Position numbers and translations under genes: made by a program. DNA of 21,068 nt from Bacillota bacterium. Lineage in GTDB: Bacteria > Bacillota > Clostridia > Acetivibrionales > DSM-1351. Below the pieces are notes generated by a model, which did no database searches, was not told where the DNA came from, and saw only the letters and a program-made list of their open reading frames with translations. The stretch spans positions 1 to 21,068 of the forward strand of contig JAEYWA010000008.1 in NCBI GenBank assembly GCA_023431385.1. Reading direction: 5' to 3'. Of this stretch, positions 14,601 to 21,068 are shown piece by piece (the first letter of the stretch is position 1; the number at the start of each line of letters is the position of its first letter).

Positions 14601-14630
14601 AATATAGCATCAAATGGCATGTTTTGTCAA
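14601..14630 (-). promoter_or_regulatory. Promoter of the trpP-ecf operon
   Basis: On the minus strand, TTGACA (14630-14625), an 18-nt spacer, then TATATT (14606-14601). The expected start near 14594 leaves a leader of about 190 nt, holding the triplet array and three hairpins. Inverted arms AATGGCAT (14613-14620) and ATGCCATT (14646-14653) flank the -35. Confidence 0.8.
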
Positions 14631-14701
14631 TAATTATTTGATTGGATGCCATTGATTGCATTGATATGTTGATGTGTCAAGCTGTGTTCGATTACCCTTG
14701 A

Positions 14702-16945
14702 TTATTGTATGAACAGTTTTGAATAATAATTTTTATCCAGTATTTTTGTTGAATATGCGAATTTGTTACTGACCTCTTTGGATATTTCGGACTTATAATC
14801 CATTAAAAATGAAGTGTCGGCTTGCTCATCAGCTGGTATAAGTTTTCTTTTTTTAGAATTGTAGCGGGCTTTATCTGTAAGCCAGCTCCAATTTGAGAAA
14901 ACCACCAGAGGCATTGCATCTGAAAATATATCCCTGCCCATAAGCAGTCTTGAATCATATTCGACTCCCAATAAATTTGAAAGGGTTGGTAGTATATCCA
15001 TACTGGAACAGGGCTTATTTACCTTTACGGGTGTCATACCCTTTGACCACAGTAAAAATACTCCCTTATACAATTCAAAATTTTCTTCAATTTTATGACC
15101 GGCCAGCTCTTCTATTTCTTTAAATGTCAGACCATAAGGGTAATGATCAGGGCTGATTGCTATCAAAGTGTCTTCTGCTTTTCCAGCTTTTTCAAGTCTG
15201 GAGATTAATTCACCTATTGCCCTGTCAAATTCTATCTGACAGGCTAAATATGCTTTAACTGGCTCAGAATATGGAAGGTCTTTAACAAAAGCCTTATTTT
15301 TAGCAGCCATTGCATTGCCTCCAAAGGTATATTGTAGATGGCCGCTAACAGTCATGTAATAGGAATGAAAGGGTGTAGCACCAAGATATTCGTCGGTTGT
15401 CTTTTCTATCATCTCCACATCGGATTCAGGCCAGGTCTTCTTCATATTAAGGCCATTACCTACAGCCTTGAAATCATAACCCATATTCGGATGGGATACA
15501 TCTCTGTGATAATAAGTATAGGAGTGGTTATGATAGGCTTTGGTGCCATACCCCAGCTTCTTTAACTGGTTCCCCAAGCAAAATGGCATATGATTTTTAC
15601 CTGAAACATAAAAGCTCCAGACACCGGATTTTGGTATAAGCGAGTTACAGGCAACATATTCTCCGTCAGAGGTGCTAACTCCCCATATTGGTGTATAAAA
15701 ATCAGTAAATTGAAAGCCTTCTTGTGACATTTTATATAGAGTTGGTGTAAGGTCCTTGTTAACTGCATAGGGTGAAAAACCTTCAGCAGTTATAAGAACA
15801 AGGTTCTTTCCCTTGAACATCCCTGTATACTCGTTCTTATTTGTGGGTTTAACATTTTGAAAATACTTATGCATTGCTTTAATCTGCGGGTCAGATTCCT
15901 CAGCAATAAGTTTGACAAAATCAATATTCAGAATATTAGCTTTATAGACTGTTTTTTCTTCTGTAGGATTAGTATCCGGCTTAATAATGATGCTATCGGC
16001 TTTATCTGATTGCTGAGGATTTGTTTCATCCTTAGCATTACTTATATTCTCTTTAGGATATTTTCCTGAATACTGCTTTGTATCCTCTCCTGCATATGCC
16101 TGTACATACTCTTCTTTATTATATGTATTATTATCATCAGTACTTTGTTCGTCTGAGGCATCAAAGCCGAATAGTAAATGCTTAACATCAAGTCTTGTTG
16201 TAGTAAGCAGACCTAACCTGTCTACAGACAAATCAGGTATTATCGCTTCCGAATAAAGAAAGCGGGCGCTGAGTTCCCCACTGTCATCACAAAATACCGC
16301 AAAAGTGGAAAGTATTTGAATTGACAATATTATACCTGCAATTATAGCTTTAAAGCTCCATACCGTTTTATCTGATGGTATCAACTTATTCCCGAGGGTA
16401 ATCAAAAAAAACAATGGAAGCAGTAAAAAAACAATCGGTATTACATTCTTTCCAATCGCCATAAAAATTTCTCGCCAGAACTGCAGTACCTGACCAGCTC
16501 CATTTAGTGAGAATAATGCGAAAAATGTGGTAAATACATGGTAATAAATAATCTGTATCAGATAAATAAGTGTTACCCCTGTTGTTAATACTATTGATAT
16601 AATTCTGTTTATTTTACGTTTTGAAAAGGTAGATAATATGTAGAGTAAGAGTCCGGCAGGAATTGAAAAAAGTAAAATGTAAATGAACCCGCCATTAAAA
16701 ACAGTTTTAAATACTGCTATTTTAAATACTACTTCCAGATAGATTATTGCTAACGGGTAAAACAAAAAGAACCTATATAAGAACAAAACCAGTCCTGTGG
16801 TTTTTATAAGTGTAGTCAACTTTTTCATCAGTCCCTGAAGATCAGCTTTTACACCCGGTAACCTGGTTGAAATGAAATTCTTTATATAAAAAAGAAACTT
16901 GTCTCTTTTACTAATTAAAGCAGTTGTAATTTGGTTTTCTTTCAC
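14702..16945 (-). CDS. LTA synthase family (sulfatase-fold) membrane phosphotransferase
   Basis: 747 aa. The N-terminal part has about five membrane helices (roughly residues 45-220). A hydrophilic, Asp/Asn/Lys-rich stretch (about 265-340) follows, and then an extracellular alkaline-phosphatase-fold domain. Metal and nucleophile positions of LtaS are visible: E near 387 in LITAEGFSPY, Thr near 425 in STSDGEYVA (the LtaS nucleophile motif TSDxE), and D-H near 600 in ISPDHYPYG. LtaS enzymes transfer glycerol-phosphate from phosphatidylglycerol to build lipoteichoic acid. Compared with LtaS (about 646 aa) the linker is enlarged, so another polymer or modification is possible. The start is GTG at 16945 with AGGAAG 8 nt upstream. 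The 206 nt upstream is very AT-rich with several possible -10 boxes. Confidence 0.85.
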   Translation of the reverse strand: MKENQITTALISKRDKFLFYIKNFISTRLPGVKADLQGLMKKLTTLIKTTGLVLFLYRFFLFYPLAIIYLEVVFKIAVFKTVFNGGFIYILLFSIPAGLLLYILSTFSKRKINRIISIVLTTGVTLIYLIQIIYYHVFTTFFALFSLNGAGQVLQFWREIFMAIGKNVIPIVFLLLPLFFLITLGNKLIPSDKTVWSFKAIIAGIILSIQILSTFAVFCDDSGELSARFLYSEAIIPDLSVDRLGLLTTTRLDVKHLLFGFDASDEQSTDDNNTYNKEEYVQAYAGEDTKQYSGKYPKENISNAKDETNPQQSDKADSIIIKPDTNPTEEKTVYKANILNIDFVKLIAEESDPQIKAMHKYFQNVKPTNKNEYTGMFKGKNLVLITAEGFSPYAVNKDLTPTLYKMSQEGFQFTDFYTPIWGVSTSDGEYVACNSLIPKSGVWSFYVSGKNHMPFCLGNQLKKLGYGTKAYHNHSYTYYHRDVSHPNMGYDFKAVGNGLNMKKTWPESDVEMIEKTTDEYLGATPFHSYYMTVSGHLQYTFGGNAMAAKNKAFVKDLPYSEPVKAYLACQIEFDRAIGELISRLEKAGKAEDTLIAISPDHYPYGLTFKEIEELAGHKIEENFELYKGVFLLWSKGMTPVKVNKPCSSMDILPTLSNLLGVEYDSRLLMGRDIFSDAMPLVVFSNWSWLTDKARYNSKKRKLIPADEQADTSFLMDYKSEISKEVSNKFAYSTKILDKNYYSKLFIQ

Positions 16946-17113
16946 AAAGTATACTTCCTATCTAAAAAAATATATTAAGTATATTATTATTTAATATAAA
17001 TAAATACAGCAATATAATATCAATATTCAATTACATATAAAGAAATATATTCAATTATTATTAATTATACATCCAAATATTTAAGTAATAGAAAATAAAT
17101 TATGTAATATTAA

Positions 17114-17151
17114 TTTTCCGGGAACATACTGCTAAATATGTTCCCAGAAAA
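17114..17151 (-). other. Stem-loop directly after the yjdF stop
   Basis: GGGAACATA and TATGTTCCC form 9 bp around an 8-nt loop (17120-17145), extended outward by TTTTC/GAAAA and, on the minus-strand RNA, a U-G wobble, to 15 bp. It begins at the base after the stop codon. There is no clear U-run, so it is a likely 3'-end hairpin but an atypical terminator. Confidence 0.6.
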
Positions 17152-17568
17152 CTATCTGCCCCTATGTTTTTCCTTTTTCTTCAGCTGCCTCATTTCAAAT
17201 TTCAACTGCTTTTCTTCTTCTGCTCGCAGTTTTTTATCTGCTTTACGCTGAACAACCTTCTGTTCATGTTGAATTTTCAAGGCTTGTTGAGCTTTGGTAC
17301 CTACGCCTGTTTGGCAAAGCTGTCTATTAATTGCTCTTTGCATCCTCTTAGGATTTATTTTGTGCTCTTCCCTGGTCTCAGACTCAATTGGAGGACTAAA
17401 TCTCAACCCTCCCCAATTCTCAAGAAGAAAATAAAAAACCTCATAATCTTTGGGTTCTTCTCCAAAAACAGTTTTGCTAACCTCAAGCAGATTTCCATAC
17501 CTTCGTTCATAAATGCCAACCCAAAAAGGGTCATCAAAATAAACAGTAATAGTACCTTTTACTTCCAT
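17152..17568 (-). CDS. yjdF: YjdF family protein (DUF2992)
   Basis: 138 aa. A compact N-terminal domain (ITVYFDDPFWVGIYERR, then VFGEEPKDYEVFYFLLENW) and a highly charged helical C-terminus ending MRQLKKKEKHRGR match the YjdF/DUF2992 family of Firmicutes as I recall it. The molecular function is not established; the family is linked to handling of aza-aromatic compounds because its mRNAs carry the yjdF-motif riboswitch. Such a leader is present here, reinforcing the call. The ATG at 17568 uses TAGGAGG (17574-17580), which is exactly complementary to CCTCCTA in the leader. Confidence 0.88.
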   Translation of the reverse strand: MEVKGTITVYFDDPFWVGIYERRYGNLLEVSKTVFGEEPKDYEVFYFLLENWGGLRFSPPIESETREEHKINPKRMQRAINRQLCQTGVGTKAQQALKIQHEQKVVQRKADKKLRAEEEKQLKFEMRQLKKKEKHRGR

Positions 17569-17589
17569 AAAAACCTCCTATTGTTTGTT

Positions 17590-17703
17590 TAACAAAGAAC
17601 GGACAACCTTAGGAGGCAGGTTACTGACAGCATTCTCCACATGCTGAAAAATGTAATAATGCTGCGTCTGGACTACCAACCAGAACTGTGTTTTTATCTC
17701 TGC
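17590..17703 (-). ncRNA. Probable yjdF-motif riboswitch
   Basis: On the minus strand the yjdF leader can fold as UCUGG/CCAGA (17684-17680 with 17671-17667, loop UUGGUAGU), CAGCAU/AUGCUG (17664-17659 with 17633-17628) and AACCU/AGGUU (17622-17618 with 17609-17605). The last loop holds CCUCCUA (17616-17610), perfectly complementary to the SD, so translational control is plausible. Placement before yjdF is the main reason for the family name. Known: this motif responds to aza-aromatic ligands. I could not run a covariance search. Confidence 0.7.
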
Positions 17704-17704
17704 A

Positions 17705-17733
17705 TGTATAATTTTATGATAAAAAAAGTACAA
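17705..17733 (-). promoter_or_regulatory. Promoter of yjdF
   Basis: On the minus strand, TTGTAC (17733-17728), a 17-nt spacer, then TATACA (17710-17705). Transcription would start just at the 5' edge of the riboswitch. Confidence 0.65.
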
Positions 17734-17779
17734 TTACAATATTTAAGTCAGTGTATAAAATACTATACCCTCTATTGAT

Positions 17780-18367
17780 TTATTTTTTCTTGCCTTCCAA
17801 GAAATATGTAGCCTCCATATCGGCTGTATTTAGTGCAAATGCCAGAGGAAATTGTTCAAAAGCGTCTCCAACATTTCGTTTGTCCTCGACACCTGAAAAG
17901 CCCATATGATATCTGATCGCAAAAGCTTCTTCCCTTGTAAGCTTCATAAAGCCTGTAATTATATAAACTGACTTTTCTCCATGACCATAAGGCAATTTAT
18001 CATCGTATTCATAGGTAGGAACGCTCTGCCAAACACCGTTCTCGTCCTTAACGTTTCTTGTTCCAACCCTGTAACAGTTTATCTTGCACAGATCATGAAG
18101 TAAACCTACGATTGCAATACTCTCAGCGTCATACTCAAGGCGATAAACCTGTTTCACTCTGTCTCTGGAAAGGTAATCTTTAAGACACTCGTAGACATTT
18201 ATGCTATGCTCGGCAAGTCCACCCTCATAAGCACCATGAAATTTTGTACTGGCCGGAGCAGAGAAGAAATCACTGGACTTTGACAATAAATATTCCTGAA
18301 GCTTGTCTGAACCTTCTCGCTGAATGTATGTATTATATATTTCAAGATATTGTTCCTTAACCCCCAT
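17780..18367 (-). CDS. HD-domain hydrolase, YhaM-like HD region
   Basis: 195 aa from ATG at 18367, which has GGAGG 5 nt upstream; the ATG four codons earlier overlaps that site. Likely HD metal ligands are His in GLAEHSINVY, the His-Asp pair in GLLHDLCKI (about residue 93), and Asp in LNTADMEATY near the end, with a further His in IRYHMGF. The sequence resembles the HD part of YhaM-type 3'-5' exonucleases and phage-associated HD hydrolases, but it lacks the OB-fold nucleic-acid domain of YhaM, so the substrate (nucleotide or RNA end) is unknown. It has its own promoter and is followed by yjdF. Confidence 0.8.
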   Translation of the reverse strand: MGVKEQYLEIYNTYIQREGSDKLQEYLLSKSSDFFSAPASTKFHGAYEGGLAEHSINVYECLKDYLSRDRVKQVYRLEYDAESIAIVGLLHDLCKINCYRVGTRNVKDENGVWQSVPTYEYDDKLPYGHGEKSVYIITGFMKLTREEAFAIRYHMGFSGVEDKRNVGDAFEQFPLAFALNTADMEATYFLEGKKK

Positions 18368-18417
18368 ATAATCCTCCATCTGCGTTATAACACTTGATAT
18401 GGTTTAATCTTTTTTAT

Positions 18418-18446
18418 ATTATATCTCACATATTCGGGCATATCAA
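18418..18446 (-). promoter_or_regulatory. Promoter of the HD hydrolase gene
   Basis: On the minus strand, TTGATA (18446-18441), a 17-nt spacer, then a perfect TATAAT (18423-18418), about 50 nt before the start codon. Confidence 0.8.
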
Positions 18447-18498
18447 TTGAGTGGGATATTGGAAAGAATAAATCGAAGGACAAAGAGCAAAAATAAAT

Positions 18499-18521
18499 AA
18501 CGCCCTCATGCCGAGGACGTT
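18499..18521 (-). terminator. Intrinsic terminator after the zinc-ribbon gene
   Basis: AACGCCCTC and GAGGACGTT form a 9-bp stem with one G-U pair around a 5-nt loop. On the minus strand it is followed by a T-rich tail (TTATTTATTTTT), on the plus strand by TTTTGTTG. Confidence 0.75.
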
Positions 18522-18591
18522 TTGTTGTATTTATACATTAGTTATGCTGCAGTACAATGATACTTGTGTATCTTTACTGCTTTTGAATTTG

Positions 18592-18831
18592 TTACTTAGG
18601 TTGTTCTTTAAGGGGAAGCTCACTAATATGGTAAGTTATGCATTTAGATGCCCTTGTTATTTTAGTACTTTTACTTGCAGGTTTCTCCGCTGGAGTCTCC
18701 TTAACTGTTCTGGTACGTCCTGTTTTGCTGACTTTTGTCGTAGAAGCTGCTTTCACCAGTTTATTGCTACATTTCTTATTAGTACAACTTCCGTTAATCA
18801 TAACTGACCCACACTTACAAAATTCTGCCAT
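18592..18831 (-). CDS. Small zinc-ribbon, lysine-rich protein of unknown function
   Basis: 79 aa from ATG at 18831. GAAGG is about 10 nt upstream; an ATG nine nt earlier almost touches that site and is less likely. The N-terminus has four cysteines, C-x-C-x8-C-x4-C within MAEFCKCGSVMINGSCTNKK, fitting a one-sided zinc ribbon or knuckle. The middle (about 25-55) is Lys/Thr/Ser-rich and probably disordered, suggesting nucleic-acid contact. A fifth Cys is in the conserved-looking tail ASKCITYHISELP. I do not recognise a named family. It is monocistronic, with an extended -10 promoter and its own terminator. Confidence 0.65.
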   Translation of the reverse strand: MAEFCKCGSVMINGSCTNKKCSNKLVKAASTTKVSKTGRTRTVKETPAEKPASKSTKITRASKCITYHISELPLKEQPK

Positions 18832-18863
18832 TCTGTTCATCCCTTCGATAGTTTTAAAATAAT

Positions 18864-18869
18864 AGTATA
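18864..18869 (-). promoter_or_regulatory. Extended -10 promoter of the zinc-ribbon gene
   Basis: On the minus strand TGG immediately precedes TATACT (18869-18864). No matching -35 is seen at 16-18 nt. The start codon is about 33 nt downstream. Confidence 0.5.
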
Positions 18870-18886
18870 CCATAAAAGGTTGACAA

Positions 18887-19044
18887 TTATACAGAATTAT
18901 TTTTAGTAATAACTAAATTCTTAAAATATTCATAAGCTTTCTGAGAATCAGGATGATAAAACGGGATAATCTCTTTACAGGAATTTAAATTATCGAGATA
19001 GTTTAACAATGTTGCTTCTTATGAAAGTCAAAATAATTTCTCAT
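18887..19044 (-). pseudogene. Possible small gene broken by a one-base frameshift
   Basis: ATG at 19044, 10 nt after the preceding stop and preceded by AGGA, opens a 13-codon frame (MRNYFDFHKKQHC) that stops. Overlapping it in another frame, an open stretch from 19018 to 18887 encodes 43 residues of ordinary composition (for example CKEIIPFYHPDSQKAYEYF). Adding one base near 19018-19020 would fuse them into about 52 residues. The protein is not recognised. Alternatives are chance, or a real frameshifting or sequencing error. Confidence 0.35.
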
Positions 19045-19054
19045 AAGATTATTC

Positions 19055-19507
19055 CTAAAATCGTGCCTTTTCATAGTTAAATGGGATACTTGACCCGGCT
19101 ACTACATCCTCTATCTTTTCAATTATAAGCCAGTCATCCATATTACTTTGATGTATAAAATCTATAGGTGGTATAGCTTTAACTCTGTCAAATTCAACCA
19201 GACAGAGACATTTTTTGTGCCATCTTTCCTTTTGCTTATCTGATAAATTTAGTTTACTCTGATTCAGTTCAATAATACGTTCAATTTCTTCATCCGTTAA
19301 CTTGATATAGTTTTGCACGTTTACAACAGTTGCTGTAGCTGAAATCTGCTTGGAACCCTTTTTCATAAAGTATATCGTCTCACCTTCGAATACCCGGCTG
19401 TGTGGAATTTTTCTCCCCGAAGCCCCTCTGATGATCATCGTTTTAGTTCCATCAATTATTTTTTCCAAGACCTTTTCCTTGTCATCACAATATACAACGT
19501 GTACCAT
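19055..19507 (-). CDS. ASCH/PUA-like domain protein
   Basis: 150 aa from ATG at 19507, with GGAG 6 nt upstream. The longer frame would overlap the AraC gene by about 70 nt, whereas this start lies 22 nt after its stop. The segment KIIDGTKTMIIRGASGRK followed by FEGETIYFMKKGSKQISATATVV matches the ASCH pattern: a G-x-K-T-hydrophobic-R loop, then a beta strand that passes through a cleft. ASCH domains are PUA-like RNA- or modified-nucleotide-binding modules. Substrate is not predictable. Probably co-transcribed with the AraC regulator. Confidence 0.65.
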   Translation of the reverse strand: MVHVVYCDDKEKVLEKIIDGTKTMIIRGASGRKIPHSRVFEGETIYFMKKGSKQISATATVVNVQNYIKLTDEEIERIIELNQSKLNLSDKQKERWHKKCLCLVEFDRVKAIPPIDFIHQSNMDDWLIIEKIEDVVAGSSIPFNYEKARF

Positions 19508-19529
19508 TTTATTCTCCATTCTAAAAATG

Positions 19530-20390
19530 CTATGCTTTCCTGACGATAGGAAGCCATGCCTCACATCTGTAATCGGCCTGACGCTGATCTCCTTCAGCAT
19601 AAACTTCTATATCAGGCGCATTTGCATATTCATAACCCGATGTTGGAAGCCACTCGGTAACAATACGTTTTTGAAGTTCCTGAAGCGCTTGGGGCAATGG
19701 TCCGATGCATTCGAATATTGCCCAGGTACATTCAGGAACAATGTATTCGTTCATTCCTTCTGGAGCCTCCTTATCAGTGGCAACGGCAATATAGTAATCA
19801 AAATCCGTTCCGTTCATGCAGGCACTGACCCCTAAAAGCCCCTGGGGTTTTCTGTTCAATAGTGAGACTATGTCAGGTATTTGATCGCCTTCGGTTGTTT
19901 TTTGCCAAAACATTGGAACTTCTGCAAAATTCTCTTCAATATCAATTTTTAGGAGTTTCTTTACTCCAACTATCCTAAATGACTCTTTCTTAACTATTCT
20001 GTAGTTCATTTCAGCTTCTCCTTTTACGGTGAGTTTGAAGCTGACCGGTGGAAATGCTTTAAGCTGAACACCTGCAGTTCTTGCCTCCGAAGGCGCTATA
20101 CCATGTACGCTCCTGAAGGCACGTGTAAAAGCAGTTGGTGAATCGTAGCCATATTTCATAGCAATATCGATTATTTTACGGTCATTATTCTGTAAATCCA
20201 AAGCCGCACGGCTCATTTTTCTGCGCCTCATATACTCCGCTAAAGGGATATCGGCTATATACGAAAACATTCTTTGGAAGTGAAAAGCTGAACAACATGC
20301 GATTTCAGCTGCCTTTTCAAGCTCAAATTCATCCTCCAAATGATCTTCAATATAATTAATAGCGTTGTTTAAATGCTCAATCCATTCCAC
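19530..20390 (-). CDS. AraC-family regulator with GyrI-like effector domain
   Basis: 286 aa. Residues about 1-105 are the two-HTH AraC DNA-binding domain (EFELEKAAEIACCSAFHFQ, then IIDIAMKYGYDSPTAFTRAF and the conserved HGIAPSEAR end). Residues about 125-286 form a GyrI-like/Rob-type effector-binding domain, with KESFRIVGVKK at its start and EVYAEGD near the end. Such Rob/BmrR-style proteins sense hydrophobic compounds and activate resistance or transport genes. The start is GTG at 20390 with AAGGAG 8 nt upstream. A TATACT box lies about 20 nt before the start, without a good -35. A target might be the ASCH gene directly downstream, but that is only inferred from the operon. Confidence 0.9.
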   Translation of the reverse strand: MEWIEHLNNAINYIEDHLEDEFELEKAAEIACCSAFHFQRMFSYIADIPLAEYMRRRKMSRAALDLQNNDRKIIDIAMKYGYDSPTAFTRAFRSVHGIAPSEARTAGVQLKAFPPVSFKLTVKGEAEMNYRIVKKESFRIVGVKKLLKIDIEENFAEVPMFWQKTTEGDQIPDIVSLLNRKPQGLLGVSACMNGTDFDYYIAVATDKEAPEGMNEYIVPECTWAIFECIGPLPQALQELQKRIVTEWLPTSGYEYANAPDIEVYAEGDQRQADYRCEAWLPIVRKA

Positions 20391-20490
20391 TCAATCTACT
20401 CCTTACCAAAAAGTATAGCTTATTGATTGGTTATAATCCTCTCTTTTCTTGCACGAAATTGAGAGGTACAGCTCTGGCATATATCAAAAC

Positions 20491-20521
20491 AAAAGCCGCA
20501 AATCAAAGATCTACGGCTTTT
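20491..20521 (-). terminator. Terminator of the tRNA-Thr transcript
   Basis: AAAAGCCG (20491-20498) and CGGCTTTT (20514-20521) pair around a 15-nt loop, followed on the minus strand by GTTTTG. It starts 2 nt past the encoded CCA. Confidence 0.8.
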
Positions 20522-20523
20522 GT

Positions 20524-20598
20524 TGGAGCTGGTGAGAGGAATCGAACCTCCAACCTGCGGTTTACGATACCGCTGCTCTGCCTTTGAGCCACGCCAGC
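20524..20598 (-). tRNA. tRNA-Thr, anticodon CGT
   Basis: 75 nt including an encoded CCA (20526-20524). The D arm GCTC/GAGC has a 7-nt loop. The anticodon stem GCGGT/ACCGC is perfect with loop ATCGTAA, giving anticodon CGT for codon ACG. A 5-nt variable loop and a T arm with TTCGATT follow. The acceptor stem has six pairs and one C-A mismatch at the sixth position (GCTGGCG with CACCAGC), and the first T-stem pair is G-U. Confidence 0.93.
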
Positions 20599-20639
20599 AT
20601 ATTTGTGAGAGCAGGACTTCCAACCTTCTCACTATATTA

Positions 20640-20870
20640 TATCAAAAACGGTTCAGTTAATGGCACAATTTTTTATTTGTCCCCGCAATGCCTATTTTAG
20701 CACTACTCTTTTTTAAATTCAATCGATATTATAGAGATTAATATTGATAGTAACAATAATATAAATAAAGCTTACAATCAACCATACTTCTCTTTATAAA
20801 ATTTTGTAATATAACGTCATAACTAACTACAATGAAATCAGTTCATATTTTAGGTATTTATAGATGACAT
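20640..20870. other. Gene-free AT-rich stretch
   Basis: About 230 bases with no convincing coding frame, RNA or repeat seen on either strand. Confidence 0.6.
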
Positions 20871-20871
20871 A

Positions 20872-20880
20872 TGCTATAAT
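20872..20880 (+). promoter_or_regulatory. Extended -10 promoter of the candidate small RNA
   Basis: TGCTATAAT on the plus strand is a perfect TATAAT with the TGn extension. No good -35 is visible. The expected start is near 20887. Confidence 0.6.
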
Positions 20881-20886
20881 TAACAA

Positions 20887-21022
20887 ACAAAAGGTGAAGT
20901 AATTGCAAATAAGTATTCATTTGAATACTTCACAAAAACTCAAAAAAGGGGATGTAACATAAGCCCCTAAAATCACAAGTTGCCCCATGTAAAATTTAAC
21001 GATTTTATGTGGGGTTTTCTGT
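20887..21022 (+). ncRNA. Candidate structured small RNA or leader, plus strand
   Basis: Between an extended -10 promoter and a terminator hairpin lie about 135 nt with three possible stems: AAGTATTCA/TGAATACTT (competing with GTGAAGTA/TACTTCAC), AGGGG/CCCCT, and the terminator arms. It also holds a possible 19-codon ORF (TTG start after AAGGTGAAG, ending GDVT), so it could be a leader peptide. No known family is recognised. Confidence 0.45.
20983..21018 (+). terminator. Intrinsic terminator, plus strand
   Basis: CCCCATGTAAAAT and ATTTTATGTGGGG form a 13-bp stem with a U-G and a G-U pair and a 6-nt loop, followed by TTTTCTGT. The two wobbles are only possible in plus-strand RNA, which fixes the direction. 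Confidence 0.75.
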
Positions 21023-21041
21023 ATCTTTTGCTCGTAAATTT

Positions 21042-21050
21042 TGGTATAAT
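21042..21050 (+). promoter_or_regulatory. Extended -10 promoter facing out of the window
   Basis: TGGTATAAT on the plus strand just after the terminator, with no clear -35. It would drive a gene beyond the right edge. Confidence 0.5.
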
Positions 21051-21068
21051 ATAAGTGTTGAAATGCTG

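Noticed and set aside
17164..17592. 142-residue plus-strand frame opposite yjdF
   Set aside because: Phe/Leu-rich antisense of a Lys/Glu-rich gene; the minus frame has the family match, ribosome site and riboswitch.
20420..20632. 70-residue open frame over the tRNA
   Set aside because: It is read through the tRNA-Thr gene and its terminator and has no ribosome site.

Overview
The window looks like chromosome of a low-GC, Gram-positive clostridium. Grounds are the AT-rich sequence, the strong AGGAGG ribosome sites, the hrcA-grpE-dnaK-dnaJ-prmA order with a perfect CIRCE operator, an LtaS-type enzyme, a yjdF gene with its leader RNA, and an ECF-type vitamin/amino-acid transporter. The gene order and protein style suggest the mesophilic cellulolytic Ruminiclostridium group, but that is an impression, not a measurement. 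All genes except one (10333-11172) lie on the minus strand, so the window reads right to left.

Right end (21068 to 18500): a gene-poor stretch with a candidate plus-strand small RNA and an outward-facing promoter; a tRNA-Thr(CGT) with terminator; an AraC/GyrI-like regulator followed by an ASCH-domain protein and a probably frameshifted small ORF; then a small zinc-ribbon protein with its own terminator.

Middle (18400 to 11178): an HD-domain hydrolase; yjdF preceded by a yjdF-motif leader RNA; a large membrane phosphotransferase of the LtaS family; then a four-gene ECF transporter operon (TrpP-like S component, two ATPases, EcfT). The operon leader is the most striking sequence here. Just after a good promoter it carries a run of GAG/UAG triplets at strict 5-nt spacing, the hallmark of a TRAP (tryptophan RNA-binding attenuation protein) site. 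Farther down, the S-component Shine-Dalgarno (SD) sequence is buried in a hairpin whose anti-SD strand can alternatively pair with the 5' end of the TRAP-like site. This is a self-consistent model for tryptophan-controlled uptake through a dedicated ECF module.

Left-middle (11172 to 5600): a lone plus-strand YiiX-like papain-fold protein converging on ecfT; a LiaF-like small membrane protein; then a minus-strand group of dGTPase-like protein, YfbR-type 5'-deoxynucleotidase, class IV aminotransferase and a polytopic membrane protein, ending at a strong bidirectional terminator.

Left end (5550 to 1): the class I heat-shock operon. A promoter and CIRCE drive hrcA-grpE-dnaK; a terminator follows dnaK; a structured 86-nt element precedes dnaJ; and a 10-unit heptanucleotide array separates dnaJ from prmA, which runs off the window.
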